Origin: Gammaproteobacteria bacterium
Lineage (GTDB): Bacteria; Pseudomonadota; Gammaproteobacteria; Natronospirales; REEB76
Reading direction: 5' to 3'
Assembly (NCBI GenBank): GCA_028871235.1
Contig: JAGWNO010000066.1
Span: forward strand, 1 to 10,638
Length of the DNA stretch: 10,638 nt
In this document: positions 1 through 6,791 of the stretch, in pieces
How positions within the stretch are numbered: position 1 is the first letter of the stretch
Layout: every line of letters begins with the position of its first letter
Program-made: the position numbers and the translations under genes
The notes under the pieces: generated by a model
Told to the model about the DNA's origin: nothing
Databases searched by the model: none
The model's input: only the letters and a program-made list of their open reading frames with translations

Positions 1-338
1 ACGTGAACCGATTCATCGATATGCACGACATGGGCGACGCACTCATGCGTGCGGGCTTTGTGGAGCCGGTGATGGACGTGGAGCAGGTGGTACTCACCTA
101 CGCGGACACGCGCGCGCTCATGCAGGACCTCAAACACATCGGTGCCCACAATGTCACCGCCGGCCGCCCCCGCTGTCTGACCGGGCGCGGCCGACTGCAG
201 CGGCTGGCCGCCGCCTATGAAAGCGTCCGTGCGCACGGCCGGCTGCCGGCCACCTATGAGGTGGTGTACGGTACCGCCTGGACAGCGTCGTTCATGCCGG
301 TGGCGGCGTTGCAGTATCGCCACCCCGGTGGTGCCTGA
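1..338 (+). CDS. bioC: Malonyl-ACP O-methyltransferase BioC, C-terminal part (5' end outside window)
   Basis: This is the last ~112 codons of BioC, the SAM-dependent methyltransferase that methylates malonyl-ACP to start pimelate synthesis for biotin. The reading frame is open to the window edge; bases 1-2 finish a codon that probably encodes His, giving HVNRFIDMHD, which matches the usual BioC stretch after the SAM-binding fold. Further BioC hallmarks are DLKHIGAHNV and the LTGRGRLQRL segment, followed by a C-terminal strand with TYEVVYGTAW. The SAM-binding Rossmann core lies upstream and cannot be judged. The GTG at 3-5 is an internal codon, not the start. The stop codon overlaps the bioD start by one base (TGATG at 336-340), so the two are co-transcribed and probably translationally coupled. 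Identification rests on recalled family sequence and on the bioD neighbour. Confidence 0.9.
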   Translation, partial: VNRFIDMHDMGDALMRAGFVEPVMDVEQVVLTYADTRALMQDLKHIGAHNVTAGRPRCLTGRGRLQRLAAAYESVRAHGRLPATYEVVYGTAWTASFMPVAALQYRHPGGA

Positions 339-1033
339 TGCGCGGCGTGTTTGTCACCGGCACCGACACCGGCGTGGGCAAGACGGTGGTCGCCGCGGCG
401 TTGTTGCAGGCGTTTTCACACGCTGGCCTGAAGACCGTCGGCATGAAGCCGGTGGCGAGCGGCGCCACACTGACCCGTGATGGTCTGCGCAATGACGACG
501 CACTTGCGCTGCAGCGGACTGCGAACCTGCCTCGACCCTACCCGCTGGTGAATCCATACGTGTTCCTGCCGCCGGTGGCGCCGCACATCGCAGCCGCAGA
601 AGCCGGCGTAGTCATCCAGATGCAACACATCCTGCGGACCTATCAGCAGCTATGCGCCGGCAGCGACATGGTGGTGGTGGAAGGCGTAGGCGGCTGGCAG
701 GTGCCGCTCACACCGACATTGGCCGTGCCGGACATGGCCCGGGCGCTGGCATTGCCGGTGGTGCTGGTGGTGGGAATGCGTCTAGGTTGCCTCAACCACG
801 CACTGCTCACGGCGCGCGCCATCCGTGCCGATGGTCTTGCACTGGCGGGTTGGGTGGCCAACGATGTGGCGACGGATATGGCGCGCCGTGCCGAGAATCT
901 CGCCATCCTGGAGCAATTGCTGGACACACCTCTTCTGGCCGACATTCCGTACCATCCCGGCGCCAGTAATGCAGTCGTGGCGGAGTGCTTCGATGCGGCA
1001 CTGCGCGGCCGCGTGCTGGAAATTGCGCATTAG
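338..1033 (+). CDS. bioD: ATP-dependent dethiobiotin synthetase BioD
   Basis: This 231-residue cytosolic enzyme closes the ureido ring of 7,8-diaminononanoate with CO2 and ATP to make dethiobiotin, the next-to-last step of biotin synthesis. The P-loop GTDTGVGKT lies at residues 8-16. The substrate-binding MKPVASG follows at 36-42, with Lys37 and Ser41 at the positions used in E. coli BioD. GLRNDDALALQR (49-60), NPYVF (72-76), the EGVGG acidic loop (115-119), the LGCLNHALLTA segment and AGWVAND near the C-terminus all match E. coli BioD as I recall it. Length is normal for the family (about 225). The ATG at 338 overlaps the bioC stop and the P-loop falls at the expected distance from it. It is the last biotin gene here; no clear intrinsic terminator follows. 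Confidence 0.97.
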   Translation: MRGVFVTGTDTGVGKTVVAAALLQAFSHAGLKTVGMKPVASGATLTRDGLRNDDALALQRTANLPRPYPLVNPYVFLPPVAPHIAAAEAGVVIQMQHILRTYQQLCAGSDMVVVEGVGGWQVPLTPTLAVPDMARALALPVVLVVGMRLGCLNHALLTARAIRADGLALAGWVANDVATDMARRAENLAILEQLLDTPLLADIPYHPGASNAVVAECFDAALRGRVLEIAH

Positions 1034-1303
1034 ATGTAATCAACGGCCAGATTTTCAGTCAGGTCGATTGCGTATCGACGCCTGTGAGCCGATGGTGAAA
1101 TGATAAGCAATTTCCTGCGGCAGCCGGAATGCGTGCAAGCTCCGGGATCTGCGCGGAAAAGCGCTGATCATCCATTGCACCGGAATAGTCCTTGCAGTAG
1201 CATACCGCCCGGTTTTTCACCGATTTGCCCGGGTGGCGGGATAGCGCCGCGACCGGTGGTTCCCCGGCCTTGCGGTGGGGGAAAGGGCGGCCCGGGCCGC
1301 GGG
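1034..1303. other. Non-coding gap between bioD and the cox operon with several inverted repeats
   Basis: This 270-base gap separates the biotin and cox operons and most likely carries the cox promoter. Visible elements are: a 6-bp stem with a 5-base loop, gtcgat/atcgac, at 1063-1079, without a T-run; a possible weak sigma-70-like pair TTGCAC (1175-1180) and TAGCAT (1198-1203) with a 17-base spacer; a TTCCCC/GGGGAA pair at about 1260-1282; and a perfect 14-base GC palindrome at 1287-1300. An open frame in phase with the next gene runs back to 1100, but its translation is arginine/proline/glycine-rich and has no recognisable domain, so I treat it as chance. None of the regulatory assignments is firm. 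Confidence 0.5.
1287..1300. repeat. Perfect 14-bp GC palindrome
   Basis: The bases gcggcccgggccgc read the same on both strands. The palindrome lies just before the candidate GTG (1304) and ATG (1316) starts of the DUF2244 gene. It could be a protein-binding operator or simply a product of high local GC. It has no loop, so it is not an ordinary terminator hairpin. Confidence 0.5.
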
Positions 1304-1315
1304 GTGAATGCACCC

Positions 1316-1807
1316 ATGTTGGCAGTCGAACCCGATGCGGCCACGCGCCGCATCGTGATTGTTCCGAACCGGTCACTTTCCGTGATGGGCCTGTGGGGCT
1401 TTTACTTCAGTATCGTGATGGTGACGCTGGCGCCGGCCATGTGGTTCACACTACAAGGTTTTTGGCCAGTGCTGGCCTATGCCGTTGTGGAGCTGCTGCT
1501 GCTGGGACTATGTCTGTATCAGTGCTGGCGGCACGGACGCTACGCTGAGGTAATCACGGTCACTGGTGAACGTGTGATTGTGGACAAGGGTGAGGGGCGG
1601 CGCACGCAGCACCAGGAATTCAGCCGCTATTGGGCGCAGTTGGTGGTGAAGGTGCCCGCGACACGGCTGCACCCACGACAGCTGTTTATCCGCTCCCACG
1701 GCCGCGAATGCGAGATCGGCCGGTGTCTGACGGAGGCGGACCGCGAGAAATTTGAGAGACGGTTTGCACAACTCATCGGACCCGGGGGCATGGCAGACCC
1801 GATGTGA
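1316..1807 (+). CDS. DUF2244 family integral membrane protein
   Basis: The 163-residue protein resembles the DUF2244 family, whose function is not known to me. A short cytoplasmic start with IVIVPNRSLS (residues 13-22) is followed by two membrane helices at about 22-42 and 48-69. After these comes a basic turn (WRHGRY) and a soluble C-terminal domain of about 90 residues that looks mostly beta, with VITVTGERVIVDKG, then RHP-like LHPRQLFIRSHGRECEIG, and a charged helix (TEADREKFERRF). The LSVMG helix pair plus the following beta domain is the family pattern. I chose ATG 1316; GTG 1304, four codons upstream and in frame, is a real alternative, as neither has a convincing ribosome-binding site. 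The gene ends 44 bases before the coxB start and is probably the first gene of the cox operon. A link to oxidase assembly is inference from position only. Confidence 0.75.
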   Translation: MLAVEPDAATRRIVIVPNRSLSVMGLWGFYFSIVMVTLAPAMWFTLQGFWPVLAYAVVELLLLGLCLYQCWRHGRYAEVITVTGERVIVDKGEGRRTQHQEFSRYWAQLVVKVPATRLHPRQLFIRSHGRECEIGRCLTEADREKFERRFAQLIGPGGMADPM

Positions 1808-1836
1808 ATGGTTGTGCGGCCGGATTGGCATGCAGC

Positions 1837-1842
1837 AGGAGA
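1837..1842 (+). promoter_or_regulatory. Ribosome-binding site deciding the coxB start
   Basis: AGGAGA lies here. It is 9 bases from the ATG at 1852 but abuts the in-frame ATG at 1843, leaving no room for the ribosome. This favours 1852, which also gives a normal-length signal peptide. Confidence 0.6.
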
Positions 1843-1851
1843 ATGACACGC

Positions 1852-3165
1852 ATGGTCATCAATACGTTCAGACAGGTGATGCGCGGGCTGGCCATCCTGG
1901 CGCTGATGTTTGCCGCGGGCGCGGCCTGCGCCGTGGACCTCAACATGCCCGTGGGTGTGACGCCCATAAGCCAGGACGTCTACGGCCTGCACATGTACGC
2001 TTTCTGGGTGTGCGTGGGCATAGGCACCGTAGTGTTCGGTCTGATACTCATCTCCATTATCTGGCACCGCAAGTCCACCGGCCACCAGGCCGCCCAGTTC
2101 CATGAAAGCACAGTTCTCGAAGTCGTCTGGACCATCATCCCCTTCATCATCCTGATCGCGCTGGCCATCCCTGCCGCCAAGGTGCTGGTGAAGATGACCA
2201 ACACCAGCGATCCGGACATGACCATCAAGATCACCGGTTTCCAGTGGAAGTGGAACTACGCTTATCTGCAGGATGGCTTCAGCTACTTCAGTATGCTGGC
2301 CGCTGACAGCAATGCCGCGGCGCAACTTGATTCCGGCATCAATCCGGACACCGTGCCTCACTACCTGCGCGACGTCGATCATCCGCTGGTGGTGCCAGTG
2401 GGTAAGAAGGTGCGGCTGCTCATCACTTCTGACGATGTGATTCATTCCTGGTACGTAGCGGATTTCGCCGCCAAAACCGACGCCATCCCCGGTTTCGTGA
2501 ACGAGACCTGGATTCAAGTGGATAAACCCGGCACCTATCGCGGCGGCTGTACCGAACTCTGCGGCCGCGGTCATGGCTTCATGCCCATCGTGGTGGTGGC
2601 GATGCCTGCCGCTGACTACCAGAAATGGGTGACCGCCATGCAGGCCGGCAACGGCGCCTACATCAACCCCGCTTCCATGCAGCCGGAGAGCGTCGGCAGT
2701 CCGGTAGTGTTTTCAGCGGCGGAATTGAACTTCAATGCAGTCTCACCGGTTGCGGCTGGCGGCAATGCCGCCAGCCCGCCCACGGCGGCGCCGGCCGCCG
2801 CCAAGCCCGCGGCTGCTTCCGCGCCCGCGGAAGTGACGCACACTGTTGCCGGGCAGCAGTGGACCCTGGCAACAGCCATGGCGCACGGCAAGCAGATCTA
2901 TGCCGCCAACTGCGCCGCCTGCCACATGCCCGACGGCAAGGGTAATGCCGCCATGAACGTGCCAGCCATCGCAGGTGGTCCGATCCCCAATGGGCCGTTG
3001 GCCGCACACATCAGTCTCGTGCTCCACGGCAAGGGCATCATGCCGCCCTGGGGCAATATACTGAATGATGCTGATCTTGCCGCCGTGATCACCTTCGAGC
3101 GCAATGCTTTCGGTAACCATACCGGCGATCTGGTGCAACCGTCGCAGATCAAGGCCGCACGTTGA
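1852..3165 (+). CDS. coxB: Cytochrome c oxidase subunit II with fused C-terminal cytochrome c domain
   Basis: Subunit II takes electrons from cytochrome c and passes them through CuA to subunit I. The 437-residue precursor has a signal peptide (about 1-27, ending AAGAACA), two membrane helices (about 44-71 and 87-110), the aromatic FQWKWNY patch (130-136) and a periplasmic cupredoxin domain. All CuA ligands are present: His198, Cys233, Glu235 (backbone), Cys237, His241 and Met244, in CTELCGRGHGFM. An Ala/Pro-rich linker at about 299-328 leads to a class I cytochrome c domain with CAACH at 354-358 and axial Met397 in GIMPPW. The fused heme c makes this caa3-like and longer than plain subunit II. 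ATG 1843 is an alternative start. coxA follows 21 bases later. Confidence 0.97.
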   Translation: MVINTFRQVMRGLAILALMFAAGAACAVDLNMPVGVTPISQDVYGLHMYAFWVCVGIGTVVFGLILISIIWHRKSTGHQAAQFHESTVLEVVWTIIPFIILIALAIPAAKVLVKMTNTSDPDMTIKITGFQWKWNYAYLQDGFSYFSMLAADSNAAAQLDSGINPDTVPHYLRDVDHPLVVPVGKKVRLLITSDDVIHSWYVADFAAKTDAIPGFVNETWIQVDKPGTYRGGCTELCGRGHGFMPIVVVAMPAADYQKWVTAMQAGNGAYINPASMQPESVGSPVVFSAAELNFNAVSPVAAGGNAASPPTAAPAAAKPAAASAPAEVTHTVAGQQWTLATAMAHGKQIYAANCAACHMPDGKGNAAMNVPAIAGGPIPNGPLAAHISLVLHGKGIMPPWGNILNDADLAAVITFERNAFGNHTGDLVQPSQIKAAR

Positions 3166-3186
3166 ATCCGGGATGAGGAATAAATC

Positions 3187-4791
3187 ATGAGCACCGCCAC
3201 CGTAGCCCACGAGCACCACGCCGAACATCCCAGTGGTATATGGCGCTGGATCACCACCACCAACCACAAGGACATCGGTACCCTCTACCTGGTGTTCAGT
3301 CTCATCATGTTCTTCATTGGTGGCGCCTTCGCCATGTTGATCCGTGCCGAGTTGTTCGAGCCCGGCATGCAGCTCATGGATCCGCTGTTCTTCAACGAGA
3401 TGACCACGCTGCACGGCCTGATAATGATATTCGGTGCCATCATGCCGGCGTTCGTGGGTTTGGCGAACTGGATGATCCCCATGATGGTGGGCGCGCCCGA
3501 CATGGCGCTGCCGCGCATGAACAACTGGAGTTTCTGGATACTGCCCTTTGCCATGCTGCTGCTGCTCTCCACCATGTTCATGCCGGGTGGCGGACCGGCG
3601 GGCGGCTGGACCATGTATCCGCCGCTGATGCTGCAGACCGGTGTGGCGTTCCCATTCGTGATTTTCGCCGTGCACATGCTGGGCATCTCCTCGGTGATGG
3701 GCGCCATCAACGTGATCGCCACCATCCTCAACCTGCGTGCCCCGGGCATGTCGCTCATGAAGATGCCGCTGTTCGTATGGAGCTGGCTGATCACCGCTTA
3801 CCTGTTGATCGCGGTGATGCCGGTGCTGGCCGGCGCGGTCACCATGATGCTCACCGACAAGTATTTCGGCACCAGTTTCTTCAACGCCGCCGGCGGCGGT
3901 GATCCGGTGCTCTACCAGCATGTGTTCTGGTTCTTTGGGCACCCCGAGGTATACATCATGATTCTGCCGGCCTTCGGCATCATCTCGGAGATCATCCCCA
4001 CCTTCGCACGCAAGCCGCTGTTCGGCTACAGTTCCATGGTTTATGCCATCTCCTCCATCGCCTTCCTGTCGTTCATCGTATGGGCGCACCATATGTTCAC
4101 GGTAGGCATGCCGCTGACCGCGCAACTGTTCTTCATGTTCACCACCATGCTGATCGCCGTACCCACGGGCGTGAAGGTGTTCAATTGGGTGGCCACCATG
4201 TGGCGCGGCTCGCTGTCGTTCGAGACGCCGATGCTGTTCGCCATCGCCTTCGTGATCCTGTTCACCATCGGCGGTTTCTCCGGTGTGATGCTGGCGCTGG
4301 TGCCGGCTGACTATCAGTACCACCAGACCTATTTCGTGGTGGCGCACTTCCACTATGTGCTGGTCACCGGTGCCGCCTTCGCCATTATGGGTGCGGTGTA
4401 TTACTGGCTGCCCAAGTGGACCGGCCACATGTACAACGAGACGCTCGCCAAGTGGCATTTCTGGCTGACCGCGATCTCCGCCAACGTGCTGTATTTCCCC
4501 ATGCATTTCCTGGGGCTGGCCGGCATGCCGCGCCGCATCCCGGACTATCCGGTACAGTTCACCGACTTGAACATGCTGGCGTCCATCGGGGGATTTGCAT
4601 TCGGTCTCGCACAATTGCTGTTCGTGTTTGTCATATTCCAATGCGTACGCGGCGGCAAAAAGGCCGAAGCCAGGGCCTGGGAAGGCGCGCACGGCCTGGA
4701 ATGGACGCTGCCATCACCACCGCCGTACCACAGTTTCACGGAACCGCCGGCGGCGCAGCTCATCTGGGCGCATCCCTACCGTGATGACTGA
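3187..4791 (+). CDS. coxA: Cytochrome c oxidase subunit I (aa3 type)
   Basis: This is the catalytic subunit, a 12-helix inner-membrane protein of 534 residues, holding heme a, heme a3 and CuB, where oxygen is reduced and protons are pumped. Heme a ligands are His76 (TLHGL) and His389; heme a3 ligand is His387 (VVAHFHYVL). CuB ligands are His252, His301 and His302, with Tyr256 in GHPEVYI placed for the His-Tyr crosslink. The D-channel entry Asp105 (GAPDMALPRMNN), Glu254 at its end and the K-channel Lys330 (PTGVK) are all present, so this is an A1-type oxidase by motif. The start is supported by GAGGAA 8 bases upstream, and the N-terminal WRWITTTNHKDIGTLY is typical. It lies in the operon between coxB and a small ORF. 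The gene symbol could equally be ctaD. Confidence 0.99.
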   Translation: MSTATVAHEHHAEHPSGIWRWITTTNHKDIGTLYLVFSLIMFFIGGAFAMLIRAELFEPGMQLMDPLFFNEMTTLHGLIMIFGAIMPAFVGLANWMIPMMVGAPDMALPRMNNWSFWILPFAMLLLLSTMFMPGGGPAGGWTMYPPLMLQTGVAFPFVIFAVHMLGISSVMGAINVIATILNLRAPGMSLMKMPLFVWSWLITAYLLIAVMPVLAGAVTMMLTDKYFGTSFFNAAGGGDPVLYQHVFWFFGHPEVYIMILPAFGIISEIIPTFARKPLFGYSSMVYAISSIAFLSFIVWAHHMFTVGMPLTAQLFFMFTTMLIAVPTGVKVFNWVATMWRGSLSFETPMLFAIAFVILFTIGGFSGVMLALVPADYQYHQTYFVVAHFHYVLVTGAAFAIMGAVYYWLPKWTGHMYNETLAKWHFWLTAISANVLYFPMHFLGLAGMPRRIPDYPVQFTDLNMLASIGGFAFGLAQLLFVFVIFQCVRGGKKAEARAWEGAHGLEWTLPSPPPYHSFTEPPAAQLIWAHPYRDD

Positions 4792-4817
4792 ATATTATCT
4801 GCAGGCGGTCCCCAGCC

Positions 4818-4955
4818 ATGACCATACCTGAGCGGGAGACGTTGCCGCAGCGCCGTCGCCGGGCGCTGCGCACCGCCGTGATCGTGGCGCTGGTGGCGCT
4901 GGCGTTTTATGTCGGTTTCTTTTTCGTGATGCACTGGAAACACGCGCTGCCGTGA
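4818..4955 (+). CDS. Small single-helix membrane protein between coxA and ctaG (putative oxidase small assembly protein)
   Basis: The 45-codon ORF encodes MTIPERETLPQRRRRALRTA, then a hydrophobic helix at about 17-37 and a short tail MHWKHALP. The Arg12-Arg15 run before the helix predicts the N-terminus in the cytoplasm and the His/Trp-containing tail in the periplasm. It starts 26 bases after coxA, and its TGA (4953-4955) overlaps the GTG start of ctaG as GTGA, which argues for real, coupled translation. The ribosome-binding site is poor (AGGCGG at 4803-4808). Short single-helix ORFs at this place in proteobacterial cox operons are sometimes annotated as cytochrome oxidase small assembly protein. 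I infer that this is one; sequence similarity cannot be tested here. Confidence 0.7.
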   Translation: MTIPERETLPQRRRRALRTAVIVALVALAFYVGFFFVMHWKHALP

Positions 4956-5503
4956 ACGAGTCAAATAAAGCCCGTCGCCATAACCGCACGCTGGTATACA
5001 AACTGCTGCTGCTGGTGGTGGCCATGTTTGCTTTCGGTTTCGCGCTGGTGCCGCTATACAGCGTGGTATGCCGGCTCACCGGTCTGAACGGCCGCGGTGT
5101 GGAAGTGGCATCGGAGGCCTATGCCGGCAGCATCGATAAGGAGCGCAGCGTGCTGGTGCAGTTCGTGGCCACCACTAACACGCATCTGCCGTTCACTTTC
5201 CGGCCGGATGTGGGCAGCATGCGCGTGCATCCGGGCGAGTTGTATGGCACCTCGTTCTACGCGCGGAACCTGAGCAGTGATGCGGTGGAGGCCCAGGCGG
5301 TGGCGAGCTACGCGCCCGGTGAGGCGGCCAGATACGTGCACAAGACCGAGTGTTTCTGCTTCACTCACGAGACCTTCGCGGGACGCGAGGCGCGGCACAT
5401 GCCGGTCCGCTTCTACATCGATCCGGCATTGCCCAGGGATGTTAACGTGGTGACCATCTCGTACACCTATTTCAATATCACCCCGTCCAAGAACAACAGT
5501 TGA
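4952..5503 (+). CDS. ctaG: Cytochrome c oxidase copper chaperone CtaG (Cox11 family)
   Basis: CtaG/Cox11 delivers Cu(I) to the CuB site of subunit I. The 183-residue protein has a single N-terminal membrane helix (about 14-38) and a periplasmic immunoglobulin-like domain. Family marks are LVPLYSVVC with the membrane-proximal Cys40, TGLNGR (43-48), VQFVATTN, FRPDVGSMRVHPGE (83-96), the copper-binding CFCF with Cys134 and Cys136, and the C-terminal FYIDPALP followed by TISYTYF. The GTG start at 4952 overlaps the stop of the small ORF upstream and gives the normal length; no better start is seen. coxC follows after a 73-base gap. Not to be confused with the unrelated Bacillus protein also named CtaG. 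Confidence 0.96.
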   Translation: MNESNKARRHNRTLVYKLLLLVVAMFAFGFALVPLYSVVCRLTGLNGRGVEVASEAYAGSIDKERSVLVQFVATTNTHLPFTFRPDVGSMRVHPGELYGTSFYARNLSSDAVEAQAVASYAPGEAARYVHKTECFCFTHETFAGREARHMPVRFYIDPALPRDVNVVTISYTYFNITPSKNNS

Positions 5504-5565
5504 AGACGGGTTTATCTGGATTGAGATGACGCGCCGCCGCAGTGGCGACAGTAACCAGACGATCG

Positions 5566-5569
5566 GGAG
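5566..5569 (+). promoter_or_regulatory. Ribosome-binding site deciding the coxC start
   Basis: GGAG lies 7 bases before the ATG at 5577. The frame is open further back to an ATG at 5526, but that would add a 17-residue basic leader (MTRRRSGDSNQ...) unlike subunit III, so 5577 is preferred. Confidence 0.65.
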
Positions 5570-5576
5570 AAAGACA

Positions 5577-6452
5577 ATGTCAGCACAGGCCCATGCCAGC
5601 AACCATTACTACCTCCCGAATGGCACGTACTGGCCCATCATCGGCTCGGTGGGTCTGTTCACCACCATGGTGGGTGCGGCCACCTGGCTCGAGGACATGG
5701 GGTTCGGCAAGTACATCTTCTTGCTGGGGCTGCTCATCATATTGTTCATGATGTTCGGCTGGTTTGGCACGGTGATCCGCGAGAGCGAGGGCGGCATCTA
5801 CAACACCCAGGTGGACCGCTCGTTCCGCTGGGGGATGACCTGGTTCATCTTCTCCGAGGTGATGTTCTTCGGCGCATTCTTCGGCGCGCTGTTCTTCGCG
5901 CGCATGTTCGTGGAACCCTGGCTGGGCGGCAGCAGCAACAACCTGTTTACCAACCTGCTTTTGTGGAAGGGCTATGAGCCCGGCTGGCCGTCCAACGGCC
6001 CCGGCAACGTGGGTGGCTCGTTCGAGGCCATGTCCGCCACCGGCATCGCCGCCCTCAACACACTGATCCTGCTCAGCAGCGGCCTCACGGTGACCATTGC
6101 CCATTGGGGTCTCAAGCAGGGCAACCGCAAGAAACTCTGCTGGTTCCTGCTGTTCACCATCATCCTCGGCTTCAGCTTCGTGATCCTGCAGGCACACGAG
6201 TACATTGAGGCCTATACCCATCAGAATCTGACGCTTGGCAGCGGCATCTACGGTTCCACGTTCTTCATGCTCACCGGTTTCCACGGCCTGCATGTCACCA
6301 TCGGCGCCATCATGCTGAGCGTGATTCTGCTGCGCTCCCTCAAGGGCCACTTCACGCCCAACCATCACTTCGCCTTCGAAGCGGTATCCTGGTACTGGCA
6401 CTTTGTAGACGTGGTCTGGCTGGGCCTGTTCATCTTCGTGTACTGGCTGTAA
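5577..6452 (+). CDS. coxC: Cytochrome c oxidase subunit III
   Basis: Subunit III is a seven-helix membrane protein that binds subunit I and stabilises proton uptake through the D-channel; it carries no redox centre. The 291-residue sequence begins HYYLPNGTYWPIIGSVGLF, typical of the family. It has the conserved acidic residue Glu94 in FIFSEVMFFGAFF, the VDRSFRWGM segment before it, a loop of about 40 residues (EPGWPSNGPGN), the LQAHEYIEAYTHQN turn, FHGLHVTIGAIML, and the closing AVSWYWHFVDVVWLGLFIFVYWL-type end (read in parts). Length is normal for the proteobacterial form. It is the last + strand gene before the terminator at 6474-6506, so it probably closes the first cox transcript. ctaE is a synonym. 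Confidence 0.98.
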   Translation: MSAQAHASNHYYLPNGTYWPIIGSVGLFTTMVGAATWLEDMGFGKYIFLLGLLIILFMMFGWFGTVIRESEGGIYNTQVDRSFRWGMTWFIFSEVMFFGAFFGALFFARMFVEPWLGGSSNNLFTNLLLWKGYEPGWPSNGPGNVGGSFEAMSATGIAALNTLILLSSGLTVTIAHWGLKQGNRKKLCWFLLFTIILGFSFVILQAHEYIEAYTHQNLTLGSGIYGSTFFMLTGFHGLHVTIGAIMLSVILLRSLKGHFTPNHHFAFEAVSWYWHFVDVVWLGLFIFVYWL

Positions 6453-6473
6453 AGCGGAGCGCTGATGAGGAAA

Positions 6474-6506
6474 CAAGAAGCGCTGCCGGTGTGGCAGCGC
6501 TTCTTG
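6474..6506. terminator. Bidirectional intrinsic terminator between convergent coxC and the DUF2909 gene
   Basis: A perfect 14-bp inverted repeat, caagaagcgctgcc and its complement, surrounds a 5-base loop (ggtgt). It begins 22 bases after the coxC stop and ends 26 bases from the DUF2909 stop. A short T-run follows on the + strand (cttta) and on the - strand (tttcc). The T-runs are weak but the stem is long and GC-rich, and the position between two converging stops fits termination in both directions. Confidence 0.85.
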
Positions 6507-6532
6507 CTTTACAGTGACGCGGGTTCCGGCAC

Positions 6533-6751
6533 TTAGTGATGCGGCGGCAGCAGGTCGTGGGGATGCAGTATCCCTACCCAGTAACCGATCATGAGCAGGG
6601 CGAACAGGATAAGCGACAACGCGATGCGCACGGTCAGCGCTTTGACGGTGCGGGTGGATTGGCCGCGGTCCCTCAGCATGAAGAACATACCGGAGAACAG
6701 GCTGCCGATGATGATGAGCAGGATGACGATAACGGCAAGCTTGGCAAGCAT
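6533..6751 (-). CDS. DUF2909 family twin-transmembrane small protein
   Basis: The 72-residue protein consists of two membrane helices, about 4-26 (LAVIVILLIIIGSLFSGMFF) and about 43-61, joined by a charged loop RDRGQSTRTVKALTVR, and ends in a His/Pro-rich tail (HPHDLLPPHH). The SLFSG and RTVKALTVRI motifs match what I know as DUF2909, a family found in gammaproteobacteria beside oxidase genes. Its function is unknown; oxidase assembly or stability is inference from location. On the - strand GGAG lies 8 bases before the ATG. It converges on coxC and diverges from SURF1, with only 40 bases to the SURF1 start. Placement against the direction of all neighbouring genes is as I recall it for Pseudomonas. 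Confidence 0.85.
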   Translation of the reverse strand: MLAKLAVIVILLIIIGSLFSGMFFMLRDRGQSTRTVKALTVRIALSLILFALLMIGYWVGILHPHDLLPPHH

Positions 6752-6791
6752 GCACGCGACTCCGGCGGGAACAAGGGCACGTTAACACGGC

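Noticed and set aside
1063..1079. Small hairpin after bioD as a terminator
   Set aside because: The stem is only 6 bp and is not followed by a T-run. I mention it only as part of the gap.
1175..1203. TTGCAC-17-TAGCAT as the cox promoter
   Set aside because: Only 3 of 6 and 4 of 6 consensus matches; such pairs are expected by chance in a 270-base gap, so it is not listed as a feature of its own.
1100..1315. N-terminal extension of the DUF2244 protein back to 1100
   Set aside because: The 72 added codons are low-complexity, Pro/Gly/Arg-rich and unlike the family. They cross the palindrome and the probable promoter region.
1627..2574. 315-codon open frame on the - strand opposite the DUF2244 gene and coxB
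   Set aside because: Its His/Gly-rich translation lies opposite a conserved cupredoxin-domain gene; it is a shadow of + strand codon use.
2743..4692. 649-codon open frame on the - strand, antisense to coxB/coxA
   Set aside because: It lies wholly opposite well-conserved coxB and coxA. Its translation is rich in His, Gln, Arg and Glu with no domain, as expected from the complement of a high-GC gene's codon pattern.
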